DNA of 8,804 bases from NCBI GenBank assembly GCA_003219675.1, contig QHPW01000288.1, positions 1-8,804 on the forward strand, in the 5' to 3' direction. This document shows, one piece after another, positions 1 to 6,922 of the stretch. Within the stretch, counting starts at the first letter, position 1; each line of letters begins with the position of its first letter. The stretch is from Verrucomicrobiota bacterium (GTDB lineage Bacteria; Verrucomicrobiota; Verrucomicrobiia; Limisphaerales; AV2). A program made the translations under genes and the position numbers. Below the pieces are notes generated by a model, which worked only from the letters and a program-made list of their open reading frames with translations, did not search any database and was not told the DNA's origin.

Positions 1-1
1 G

Positions 2-700
2 GTGCAGGAGGCGGCGCGCGAGGTGCAGAGCTATCTTCAGCAGGTATTCCTGGCCCAGGGCCGCGCCGCTGCAATCCTCGCCACGGGCAATTCGCAAATC
101 AAATTTCTCGAACGACTGGTCAAACTCGGCGGCGTGGACTGGTCGAAGGTCACGTTCTTTCACATGGACGAATACCTGGGCATTCCGGCCGGTCATCCTG
201 CGAGTTTCCGTCGCTGCATGCGCGAGCGGGTGGAGAGCCTGGTCGAACCGAAGGTATTTCACTACCTGGAGGGCGACGCGCTGCTGCCGATCAAGGAATG
301 CGAGCGTTACGCCCAACTGTTGCGGGCGCAGCCGATCGATTTGTGTTGCCTCGGCATTGGCGAGAACGGGCATCTGGCCTTCAACGATCCGGCTGTGGCC
401 GATTTCAACGACAATCGCTCGGTGAAAATCGTGAAGCTTGATGACCCCTGCAAACAACAGCAGGTGGGCGAGGGCCATTTTCCGAATCTCGAAGCGGTCC
501 CGTTGCATGCGCTCACGCTGACCATTCCCGCGCTTTGCGCGGCCAAAAAAATGATCTGTATCGTGCCCGAAAGACGCAAAGCCGAGGCCGTCAAGGCCGC
601 GTTGCAAGGGCCGATCAGCACCGCTTGTCCGGGTTCGTTCCTTCGGAAACAGGCACACTGCCTCCTCTTCCTGGATGCGGAATCGGCGAGCCTGCTTTAA
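2..700 (+). CDS. nagB: NagB-like glucosamine-6-phosphate deaminase / sugar phosphate isomerase, 5' end cut by the window
   Basis: The visible 232 residues belong to the NagB/6-phosphogluconolactonase (NagB/RpiA/CoA transferase-like) fold. NagB converts glucosamine-6-phosphate to fructose-6-phosphate and ammonia in the cytoplasm, feeding amino sugars into glycolysis. Diagnostic motifs are the phosphate-binding loop near residues 27-31 (ATGNS), HMDEY at 54-58, where D56 matches the proton-shuttling Asp72 of the E. coli enzyme, and GIGENGHLAFNDP at 118-130. Compared with E. coli (Asp141, His143, Glu148), this copy has N122, H124 and D129, so two acidic active-site positions differ. From memory this ENGH/NDP variant is common in NagB-like proteins of environmental bacteria, so the substrate may not be glucosamine-6-phosphate. 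E. coli NagB is 266 residues and its loop lies about 13 residues further in, so the true start is probably upstream. The GTG at 2 is only the first in-frame start in view. The gene ends in TAA at 698-700. Family is firm, substrate is not. Confidence 0.88.
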   Translation: MQEAAREVQSYLQQVFLAQGRAAAILATGNSQIKFLERLVKLGGVDWSKVTFFHMDEYLGIPAGHPASFRRCMRERVESLVEPKVFHYLEGDALLPIKECERYAQLLRAQPIDLCCLGIGENGHLAFNDPAVADFNDNRSVKIVKLDDPCKQQQVGEGHFPNLEAVPLHALTLTIPALCAAKKMICIVPERRKAEAVKAALQGPISTACPGSFLRKQAHCLLFLDAESASLL

Positions 701-886
701 GGCATCTCCGGCGAAATTGACGATTCCCTGGCGGTGAGCGGCGCCAGGGGCGCAAAATGGCTCGGAAAAGGCTTTCCCACCTTCGGAGGCAAGGCTACCC
801 TCGATTTTCCGGTCGGCAAATCACCGTTTTCGGCCGGCAGGAAAGTTTGGCGAGGGAAAACGTGGATCGGGAGCGAGAGGCGGTTT
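701..886. other. Leader between the nagB-like gene and cheBR, with two hairpins
   Basis: This stretch separates the nagB-like stop from the chosen cheBR start. A perfect 8-bp inverted repeat (CCCTGGCG at 726-733, CGCCAGGG at 742-749, 8-base loop) could end nagB transcription, but no T-run follows. A second 7-bp stem with one G-T pair joins 809-815 to 831-837. The stretches 805-818 and 827-839 are also imperfect direct copies of each other (TTTTC, then GG, then CGGCA). The reading frame of cheBR stays open back to a GTG at 734, but that extension would translate through the hairpins into residues resembling no domain. I treat it as untranslated leader. No promoter could be assigned with confidence. 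Confidence 0.45.
875..880 (+). promoter_or_regulatory. Ribosome binding site deciding the cheBR start
   Basis: GAGAGG lies six bases before the ATG at 887, good Shine-Dalgarno spacing. It supports starting the fusion protein at 887 rather than at the in-frame GTG at 734, which sits in the loop of a hairpin and has no comparable site. Confidence 0.6.
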
Positions 887-3800
887 ATGGCAGTGGCGAA
901 CAAGCTAGAGCGTAGCAAGGCCCGGAAGACGGGCCTTGAACCCGCCGCGACCAGGACCTCGCAAAAGACAGGTGCGCCGGTTCAGCCCTCCGATGGGAGA
1001 GCGCTCTCGACCGTTGCACGGGGCTTTCCGGTCGTCGGCATGGGCGCCTCGGCCGGCGGACTGGAGGCGTTCGAGCAATTTTTCACGCGCATGCCAGGAG
1101 ACTGTGGGATGGCTTTTGTGCTGGTGCAACATCTGGATCCGAGCCGGACCAGCATGATGCCCGAGTTGTTGCAGCGGTTCACGTCGATGAAAGTGGTGCA
1201 GGCGAAGGACCGCGCGAAGGCGCAACCCAACTGCGTTTATCTTATTCCCCCGAACAAAGACATCATCATCGTGAACGGCACGTTGCGCCTGACACCCCCG
1301 GTGACGTCGCATGGCGTGCGGCTGCCGATTGATGTCTTTTTCCGCTCGCTGGCGGAAGATCAAAGGGAGCGGGCCATCGGCATCATCCTTTCCGGAAACG
1401 GCACTGACGGCACGCTCGGAGTGAAAGCGATCAAGGAGGAGTTGGGAATGGTGATGGCGCAGGACGTGAAATCGGCGAAGTACGACGGCATGCCATCCAG
1501 CGCTGTGGAGACGGGTTTGGTGGACTACGTTTTGCCGCCGGACAAAATGCCTGCGCAGCTGGTCAATTATATCCAGCGCTCCCTGCCCTCGACGGCGATG
1601 GTTGGGAGGACTCCGGACGCGCTGCACAAGGTTTTTCAGATATTGCGGAACCAGACCGGCCACGATTTCTCCCACTACAAGAAAAACACCATTTGCAGGA
1701 GGATCGAGCGGCGGATGAACGTGCACCAGATCGAGGACGCTTCGACCTACCTTCGGTTTCTCCACCAGAATCCGCAGGAGGTGGGGATGCTGTTCAAGGA
1801 ACTGCTGATCGGCGTCACGAATTTTTTCCGCGACCCGGAGGCGTTCAAAGCGCTCGGTCGGACCTGGCTCCCGAAGCTGCTGGGCGACAAACCCAAGGAT
1901 TACACGGTGCGGATCTGGATACCCGGCTGCTCCACCGGCGAAGAGGTTTATTCCGTTGCGATGGTGTTGCGCGAGTGTCTGGTCCAGTGTCGGCGCGACT
2001 GTCAGGTCCAGATTTTCGGAACGGACATCGACGAGCGCGCGATCGAAACGGCCCGGACCGGCGCGTATCCGAGCAACATCGTGGCGGACGTATCGCCCCA
2101 ACGCTTGAAGCGCTTTTTCACCAAGCACGGAGACGTTTACCGCATCCGCAAGGACATTCGGGAGATGGTGATCTTCGCCTCGCAAAACCTCATTAAGGAC
2201 CCGCCGTTTACGAAGCTGGACCTGCTTTGCTGCCGCAACCTCCTGATCTATCTCGACCCCGAATTGCAGAAGAAATTGTTTCCGCTGTTCCATTACACCT
2301 TGAAGCCCGGCGGCCTGCTGTTCCTCGGCTCTTCCGAATCCGCCGGCGGGTTCCAGGATTACTTCGCTGTCCTGGACAAGAAATGGAAGATTTGCCAGCG
2401 CAAGGAAACCGTGGCGACGGCGGTGGTCGATTTCCCTCCCCCAGGGCTCACCAGGACGTCGAATGAGAAGGAAGCCGCCACCGAAGCCCGGAAAGTCTGG
2501 CCGGGCGTGTTGCCGGAACTGGTGACGCGGCTGTTGCTGGACGAGTATTCTCCTGCCTGCGTGGTCATCAACGAGAAGGCGGAAATTCATTATATCCATG
2601 GCCGCACCGGCAAGTATCTGGAACCGGCGGTCGGCCAGGCCAACCTGAACATCGTGGACATGGCGCGCGAAGGGCTCAAGTTTGAACTGTCAGCCGCCAT
2701 TCGCAAAGCGCGCCGCCAGGAAAAGGATGTGAGCTATCGCGATCTGCAAGTCCGGTCCAACGGCGGGCATCAACGGGTCAATCTCACCGTCAAACCGCTG
2801 CGGGAACCGGAGAATCTGCGCGGGATGTTGCTGGTGGTGTTCGAAGATATGGGACCCCTGCGATCGGCTGAAACGGGCAAGACACCAATCCGGTTGCCGG
2901 CGCTGCAACGACAGCGGGTGAATGAGCTGGAGCAGGAACTCAAATACACCCGGGAGCACCTGCAAACCACCGTCGAGGAGCTGGAGACTTCGAACGAGGA
3001 ACTCAAGTCCACCAACGAGGAGTTGCAGTCCACCAATGAAGAACTGCAATCCACCAACGAGGAACTGGAGACCTCCAAAGAGGAGATGCATTCGCTCAAC
3101 GAAGAGCTGACCACGGTGAATGCGGAGTTGCAGAGCAAGCTCGAACAATTGACCCACGCCCGCGACGACATGAAGAACCTGCTCGACAGCACCCGGATCG
3201 CCACCATTTTCCTGGACAACAATCTTTGCGTGAAACGGTTTACCTCCGAGGCCAACCGCGTGATCAACCTGATTCCGTCGGACCTGGGCCGCCCCATCAG
3301 TCACATCGTCTCCAACCTGAAACATGAAGCCCTGGTGGAGGAGGTGGAGCAGGTGATCAATACGCTGGTGCCCAGGGAAACCAAAGTCCAGTCCAAGGAT
3401 GAGCGCTGGTATTTGATGCGTATCATGCCCTATCGGACGGTCGAAAACGTCATCGAAGGCGCGGTGATTACCTTCGTGGACATTCAATTGCTTCAGGAGC
3501 AGATCCGCTCGGCCGAGCAGTTCCGTAAGCTGAGCGCCGCCGCGGCGCCTTTATTTCAGTTTATTGAAGGCGCGATGGAGACAACGCGCGAGCCTTTGCT
3601 GGTGCTCGATGCCACGCTGCGCGTCATCATGGCGAGCCGTCGGTTCTACCAGACGTTCCAAGCGGATTCCGCCGGCACAGAGGGGCGTTTTATCTATGAG
3701 CTGAACGCCGGGGCGTGGAACATCCCGCGATTGCGCGAGTTGCTCGAGGAGATCATCCCGCGGAACAGCCACTTCGAAAACTTTGAACTCGAGCACGATT

Positions 3801-3913
3801 TCCCGGGTGTTGGGCGAAAAAGAATGTTGCTGAACGCGAGAAGAATTGTCTATGAAAAAGACGCTGTCTCAATGGTGCTTTTGGCGATTGAAGATGTGAC
3901 CGGAAGCGCGTAG
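887..3913 (+). CDS. CheB methylesterase - CheR methyltransferase - coiled coil - PAS fusion protein
   Basis: A 1008-residue cytoplasmic signalling protein. Residues 46-228 are a CheB methylesterase domain with the catalytic triad visible: S55 in GASAGG, H82 in QHLD and D174 in NGTDG. The usual CheB receiver is missing and is replaced by about 45 basic, probably disordered residues. Residues 245-505 are CheR: the TNFFRD motif (311-316), the S-adenosylmethionine loop GCSTGEE (347-353), FGTDID (377-382) and CRNLLIYLD (449-457). Residues 545-657 look PAS-like. Residues 675-765 form a coiled coil with eight heptads of the EELQSTN type (697-752). Two further PAS-like domains follow (about 766-867 and 891-1006), and the protein stops there with no kinase. 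CheB and CheR normally remove and add methyl groups on chemoreceptor glutamates, but fusions of this architecture occur away from chemotaxis clusters and their targets are mostly unknown. The histidine kinase 38 bases downstream is the likely partner. Family assignment is firm, role is inferred. Confidence 0.93.
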   Translation: MAVANKLERSKARKTGLEPAATRTSQKTGAPVQPSDGRALSTVARGFPVVGMGASAGGLEAFEQFFTRMPGDCGMAFVLVQHLDPSRTSMMPELLQRFTSMKVVQAKDRAKAQPNCVYLIPPNKDIIIVNGTLRLTPPVTSHGVRLPIDVFFRSLAEDQRERAIGIILSGNGTDGTLGVKAIKEELGMVMAQDVKSAKYDGMPSSAVETGLVDYVLPPDKMPAQLVNYIQRSLPSTAMVGRTPDALHKVFQILRNQTGHDFSHYKKNTICRRIERRMNVHQIEDASTYLRFLHQNPQEVGMLFKELLIGVTNFFRDPEAFKALGRTWLPKLLGDKPKDYTVRIWIPGCSTGEEVYSVAMVLRECLVQCRRDCQVQIFGTDIDERAIETARTGAYPSNIVADVSPQRLKRFFTKHGDVYRIRKDIREMVIFASQNLIKDPPFTKLDLLCCRNLLIYLDPELQKKLFPLFHYTLKPGGLLFLGSSESAGGFQDYFAVLDKKWKICQRKETVATAVVDFPPPGLTRTSNEKEAATEARKVWPGVLPELVTRLLLDEYSPACVVINEKAEIHYIHGRTGKYLEPAVGQANLNIVDMAREGLKFELSAAIRKARRQEKDVSYRDLQVRSNGGHQRVNLTVKPLREPENLRGMLLVVFEDMGPLRSAETGKTPIRLPALQRQRVNELEQELKYTREHLQTTVEELETSNEELKSTNEELQSTNEELQSTNEELETSKEEMHSLNEELTTVNAELQSKLEQLTHARDDMKNLLDSTRIATIFLDNNLCVKRFTSEANRVINLIPSDLGRPISHIVSNLKHEALVEEVEQVINTLVPRETKVQSKDERWYLMRIMPYRTVENVIEGAVITFVDIQLLQEQIRSAEQFRKLSAAAAPLFQFIEGAMETTREPLLVLDATLRVIMASRRFYQTFQADSAGTEGRFIYELNAGAWNIPRLRELLEEIIPRNSHFENFELEHDFPGVGRKRMLLNARRIVYEKDAVSMVLLAIEDVTGSA
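2975..3142 (+). repeat. In-gene 21-base tandem repeat coding for coiled-coil heptads
   Basis: Eight consecutive 21-base units encode seven-residue repeats of the form E-E-L-x-S/T-x-N (residues 697-752 of the CheBR fusion). The four central units (704-731) are the most alike, and two adjacent ones encode the identical heptad EELQSTN. Codons vary between copies (GAG/GAA, TTG/CTG/CTC, CAG/CAA), so the repeat is conserved as protein more than as recently copied DNA. This linker is typical of CheB-CheR-PAS fusions and should form a dimeric coiled coil between the methylation and PAS modules. Confidence 0.8.
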
Positions 3914-3951
3914 CCTGAACCCAGTTGCGCTGTTACCCGACTGCCGGCTTT

Positions 3952-5334
3952 ATGAAAAAGACCAAATCCCCATCCAAAACCTTTGCCCGGCTGCGCAGGA
4001 AGGCCGAGGCAACATTTCTGAAAAAAAAGGATGATTTTCCGCAACCCCCGGCCCGAGACCCCGCCAAGCTGATTCATGAGTTGCAGGTCGCTCAGATCGA
4101 ACTGCAGATGCAGAACGACGAGTTGCGCAGGGCGCAAGGGGAGATCGAAACCTCCCGCGACCGCTACGCCGACCTTTACGACTTCGCCCCGGTAGGCTAC
4201 CTCACGTTGGATCTGCGTGGACTGATTCTGGAGGTGAACCTGACCAGCACGGAACTGCTGGGTGAATCGCGAAGCGCCCTGCTCAAAACCCCCTTCCATC
4301 GGTTCATTGACCCGAACCAACGTCCGGCGTTTCATCTGTTCTGCCGGCAGCTGGTGCAAACCCGCGCCCGGCAGAGTTGCGAATTGAAACTCGCCAGAAA
4401 GGACGGCTCGCCCTTTTACGCCCGGCTGGAAGGGGTCGCCGGCTCTTACGCCGCCGGCAGCCCCACGCAATACCGGCTGAGCTTGAGCGATATTACCCAA
4501 CACAAGCAGTCGGAGGAGGAAATCACGAAGCTGAACAAGGCCCTGGCCGATCACGCCGCCGCGATGGAAGCCGCCAACCGTGAACTGGATGCTTTCAGTT
4601 ACTCGATTGCGCATGATCTCAAGGTGCCGCTGGGCCGGATCGAAAGGCTTGCCGAAATTGTGATGGAAGACTTTGGCGCCACACTCACGGCCGAGGGCAA
4701 CGATTGCCTGCGGCGCGTGGTGGACAGTTCCGCGCGACTGGAGAAAATGGTCGAGAACCTGCTCGGTTTCGCGCGGCTCGGACGGAAGTCGCCGGCCAAG
4801 CGAGCCACGGAGTTGAATCCGCTGGTGGAGGAAGTCCTGGACCAGCTCAAGCCGGAAACCGAAGGCCGGAACATCCGCTGGGAGGTCGGTCCTCTGCCCG
4901 AAGTCGATTGCGATCCGAACCTGATGAAAGTCGTGTTTACCAACCTGCTATCGAACGCCATCAAATACACCCGCACTCGCGAACACGCGGTCATTCAGGT
5001 GGGCGAAGGCGATCGTCGCGGCCGTCGTGTCATCTTCGTCCGCGACAACGGCGTCGGCTTTGACATGAAACAAGCCGACCGTCTCTTCGGCGTGTTCCAG
5101 CGCCTGCACGCCATGGACGAATTCGAAGGAACCGGCGTCGGGCTGGCCACGGTGCAGCGCATCATCCACAAGCATGGCGGGCGTGTCTGGGGCGAAGCCG
5201 AGCCGGACAAGGGCGCGAGCTTTTATTTCGCGTTCGGCTGCTCCCAAACCGACCGGACGGAACGATATGCTGAAAGCGCCGGGAAGCGCCCCGATTTGAG
5301 AGCGCAGTTGTTTCCTCGGGCCGGCGCGACGTGA
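3952..5334 (+). CDS. Soluble PAS-domain sensor histidine kinase
   Basis: A 460-residue histidine kinase with no signal peptide or membrane segment, so it probably senses in the cytoplasm. Order of parts: a basic N-terminus, a short coiled coil (about 38-70, HELQVAQIELQMQ), a PAS domain (about 70-182, ending in the typical SLSDIT strand), a linker helix, a dimerisation/phosphoacceptor domain with H221 in HDLKVPL, then an ATPase domain with N box NLLSNAIKYT (331-340, N335), G1 box DNGVGF (365-370), F box RLFGVFQRLH (377-386) and G2 box GTGVGLAT (393-400). All catalytic boxes are intact. The last 30 residues match no domain. There is no receiver domain and no response regulator beside it, so the phosphate acceptor is unknown. 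The start at ATG 3952 gives the sensible MKKTKSP N-terminus, and a TTG at 3925 is also possible. Neither has a clear ribosome binding site. It lies 38 bases after the CheBR fusion, probably in the same transcript, and may supply the kinase that protein lacks. Confidence 0.92.
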   Translation: MKKTKSPSKTFARLRRKAEATFLKKKDDFPQPPARDPAKLIHELQVAQIELQMQNDELRRAQGEIETSRDRYADLYDFAPVGYLTLDLRGLILEVNLTSTELLGESRSALLKTPFHRFIDPNQRPAFHLFCRQLVQTRARQSCELKLARKDGSPFYARLEGVAGSYAAGSPTQYRLSLSDITQHKQSEEEITKLNKALADHAAAMEAANRELDAFSYSIAHDLKVPLGRIERLAEIVMEDFGATLTAEGNDCLRRVVDSSARLEKMVENLLGFARLGRKSPAKRATELNPLVEEVLDQLKPETEGRNIRWEVGPLPEVDCDPNLMKVVFTNLLSNAIKYTRTREHAVIQVGEGDRRGRRVIFVRDNGVGFDMKQADRLFGVFQRLHAMDEFEGTGVGLATVQRIIHKHGGRVWGEAEPDKGASFYFAFGCSQTDRTERYAESAGKRPDLRAQLFPRAGAT

Positions 5335-5385
5335 CTCAAATTCCGGGTCGTCTCGCGACGGTTTTGCCACGCGCGCACTGGAACG

Positions 5386-5455
5386 GTGAGGCGAGACTCC
5401 ATGGAGTCCTGATCTCCCAGCGACAGAATCAGGGCTCGACGGAGTCTCGCCCCAC
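5386..5455. repeat. Branched palindromic element with 11-bp inverted ends
   Basis: GGCGAGACTCC (5390-5400) is the perfect reverse complement of GGAGTCTCGCC (5441-5451). Beyond a small bulge, GTG at 5386-5388 pairs with CAC at 5453-5455. Inside, CCTGAT (5408-5413) pairs with ATCAGG (5428-5433). The left arm also belongs to a separate 14-base perfect palindrome, GACTCCATGGAGTC (5395-5408). The layout resembles a small dispersed palindromic element and has no coding capacity. Whether it recurs elsewhere in the genome cannot be seen from this window. Confidence 0.65.
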
Positions 5456-5512
5456 TTGGTTCATGGAAAGAGAACACCTCCAGAATTTGGACGCGAATCG
5501 TGGCCATGAACC

Positions 5513-5608
5513 CGTAGCAGCCGACGTAAGGAGGCTCATTACTCAAAATCCGAAATCCGAAATCCGAAATCCGAAATCGATGAGAGCCTCCTTACGTCGG
5601 CTGCTACG
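5513..5608. repeat. 25-bp perfect inverted repeat enclosing a heptamer array
   Basis: Positions 5513-5537 and 5584-5608 are perfect reverse complements over 25 bases, starting CGTAGCAGCC on the left and ending GGCTGCTACG on the right. The 46-base centre holds four exact copies of ATCCGAA (5548-5575) plus partial copies at each end. The pairing is long enough for a stable cruciform or RNA hairpin. I recall the heptamer, which translates to strings like NPKSEIRNPKS, as common in intergenic DNA of Verrucomicrobia and Planctomycetes genomes. No open reading frame is credible here. Confidence 0.85.
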
Positions 5609-5640
5609 AAGTTAAGGTTCGTGCCCGCGGCGGACCTGGC

Positions 5641-6540
5641 TCAAGGTGAGGGCGAGCCAACAGCTCTTTTGGCTTCCTTGATCAACTTCTCCAGCCGCCG
5701 TCCATATTCCACATAATTCTTCTCCATTTCATCATCGTTGGACCTCGAGTTTGTGTCGTGGAACACGATGACCATGTGCGGTTCGATGGAGATGCCGCCG
5801 TCGTAACCGCGCGCCAGGGCGTCCTTGAGAATGTCGCGCACCCGGCCCTGGCCTTCGCCCGGCCAGTTGTAGTCGGCGTCGTTCTTCGCCGGGTTCCAGG
5901 TCGCGTCCTTGACGTGGATGTGCGCGACGTGGTCGCGGACGTGTTCCCAGAATTCCCACGCGTCCTGCCGCGGCCACGGCTTCGGTCTGCTGCGGTCGGG
6001 ATTGAACACCGGATTGGCGGTGTCGAAAACCCACTTGAGGCCGGGCGCTTTATCCAGCAGTTCGAGCGCGTGTTTCCAGCTCATGCCGCCGTAGTTCATG
6101 CAGTTCTCGTGCACCGGCGTTACCGCGGCGTCGAGAAACATCCTGGTCACCTCGCGGACGCGCTCGAACACGACCGGCGGAATGCGGTCGTCGTCCTCCT
6201 TCGGCTTGAAGCTCATGATACGGACGAATTTCGTCCCGAGCCGTTTCATGCGTGCGATGCAACGTTTCACCTCGCCCAGCGTGATGTCCCACGGCGTCTC
6301 GACCGTCTTCGCCCAGTTCATGATGGTCGAGCCGAAGCAATAGACGCCGGTGCCGTTCTCCTTCAATTTTCGCTCGACGATGTCGAACGCCTTGTCGGGA
6401 ATGTCGTGAAGATTGGCTTTGGGAAAGCCCGGCGCTTCCACGCCGCGTGCTTCGATGTGTTTCCAGCCGAGTTCCTTCGTCGCCGCGATTTGCGCCTCGA
6501 TGGTGTTGCCCGCTTCGTCGCCGATGCCGGTGAGGATCAT
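5641..6540 (-). CDS. Sugar phosphate isomerase/epimerase (xylose isomerase-like TIM barrel)
   Basis: A 299-residue protein of the AP endonuclease family 2 / xylose isomerase-like TIM barrel superfamily, whose members include inosose dehydratase (IolE) and various ketose epimerases. It probably isomerises or epimerises a sugar or sugar derivative in the cytoplasm using a divalent metal. The expected barrel metal ligands can be placed: E145 in HENC, D173 in FDTAN, H209 in HIHVKD and E253 in SIEPH. H207 and D212 lie beside them. No signal peptide is present, and the length is normal for the family. The ATG at 6540 is the only sensible start (MILTGIGDEAG leads into the first strand), although no clear ribosome binding site precedes it. 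It begins 48 bases after the stop of the small upstream gene and is probably co-transcribed with it. The exact substrate cannot be deduced. Family confidence is high, function within it is low. Confidence 0.88.
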   Translation of the reverse strand: MILTGIGDEAGNTIEAQIAATKELGWKHIEARGVEAPGFPKANLHDIPDKAFDIVERKLKENGTGVYCFGSTIMNWAKTVETPWDITLGEVKRCIARMKRLGTKFVRIMSFKPKEDDDRIPPVVFERVREVTRMFLDAAVTPVHENCMNYGGMSWKHALELLDKAPGLKWVFDTANPVFNPDRSRPKPWPRQDAWEFWEHVRDHVAHIHVKDATWNPAKNDADYNWPGEGQGRVRDILKDALARGYDGGISIEPHMVIVFHDTNSRSNDDEMEKNYVEYGRRLEKLIKEAKRAVGSPSP

Positions 6541-6588
6541 AATTAAACGTTTTCGGTCTATGTTGGAGACACTTTAGCGCGTATCGGA

Positions 6589-6897
6589 TTACTCGCGAGA
6601 CTCTTCTTCCGGGTAAAACAAAAACCCGGTACCTGGCAGACGGCACCCTTCAAATGAATCGAGTTCCGCAACTTCATCAACCGACAAAACCGGCGGATCA
6701 AATTCTGGATTCGCTACCGAAGCTTGCAAATTCCTGTCTGATTCCACCGTTTGAAGGGCTAGTTTGCCGGCGGCGTTGCTGTCTGCTGCCTCGATGAAGA
6801 CGGTTGTCCAAAAGCCATGTTTCTCCGGGATGCTTGCCTCATTCCCAATAAGGAAGTTTTTGCCAACGACTGATACCGCGAACTTTTTCATTGTCAT
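6589..6897 (-). CDS. Small uncharacterised protein, 102 residues
   Basis: I cannot name a function. The protein has no signal peptide, membrane segment or cysteine cluster (one Cys, at 85), and is rich in acidic residues (C-terminus PEEESRE). It reads as a compact alpha/beta domain: a first strand with FAVSVVGKNFLI (6-17), then a strand running into a helix (about 29-53, FWTTVFIEAADSNAAGKLAL), and a C-terminal part containing VLSVDEVAELDSFEG and PGTGFLFYPEE. The middle pattern (aromatic-TT-x-F-x-E-A-x-D-x-x-A-A) resembles small conserved hypothetical proteins of about 100 residues that I recall from diverse bacteria, but I cannot confirm the match. Reality is supported by an excellent GGAGG six bases before ATG 6897 and by a normal codon pattern. 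A second ATG lies two codons in. The ribosome binding site is inside a perfect hairpin, which hints at translational control. Confidence 0.75.
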   Translation of the reverse strand: MTMKKFAVSVVGKNFLIGNEASIPEKHGFWTTVFIEAADSNAAGKLALQTVESDRNLQASVANPEFDPPVLSVDEVAELDSFEGCRLPGTGFLFYPEEESRE

Positions 6898-6903
6898 GGG
6901 AAA

Positions 6904-6922
6904 CCTCCGGCTCTGCCGGAGG
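6904..6922 (-). promoter_or_regulatory. Hairpin covering the ribosome binding site of the small gene
   Basis: Read on the minus strand, CCTCCGGC, a three-base loop AGA and GCCGGAGG form a perfect 8-bp stem. Its last five bases, GGAGG (6908-6904), are the Shine-Dalgarno sequence of the 102-residue gene, six bases before its ATG. Folding would hide the site from the ribosome. It may equally be one of the palindromic repeats seen in neighbouring gaps that happens to supply a good binding site. Confidence 0.55.

Larger units (their letters stand above)
5335..5640. other. Gap between convergent genes, filled with palindromic repeats
   Basis: The plus-strand kinase and the minus-strand isomerase point at each other across this 306-base gap. 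It holds no credible gene. Two structured elements, described separately, take up much of it: 5386-5455 and 5513-5608. Either could end transcription in both directions, since both can fold on either strand, but neither is followed by a clear T-run. Confidence 0.6.

Noticed and set aside
750..840. Possible cyclic-di-GMP (GEMM-I) or glycine riboswitch
   Set aside because: GGAGGCAAGGCTACC slightly recalls parts of both consensus sequences, but the GEMM core (ACGCAAAGC, CTAA) and the glycine CTCTCAGG element are absent.
734..886. GTG at 734 as the start of the CheBR fusion
   Set aside because: The added 51 residues match no domain, the GTG lies in a hairpin loop without a ribosome site, and ATG 887 has GAGAGG at good spacing.
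905..2599. Long minus-strand open frame (564 codons) opposite the CheBR gene
   Set aside because: It lies wholly antisense to a domain-complete CheB-CheR protein and its translation is rich in Arg, His and Gln with no domain, as expected from the codon bias of the real gene.
5545..5580. CRISPR array
   Set aside because: The repeated unit is only seven bases with no spacers, and no cas gene is present. It is a simple tandem array.
5758..6546. Plus-strand open frame (262 codons) opposite the isomerase
   Set aside because: It is a shadow of the TIM-barrel gene. It shows strings of Arg, Val, Asp and His with no recognisable domain, while the minus-strand frame has all expected metal ligands.
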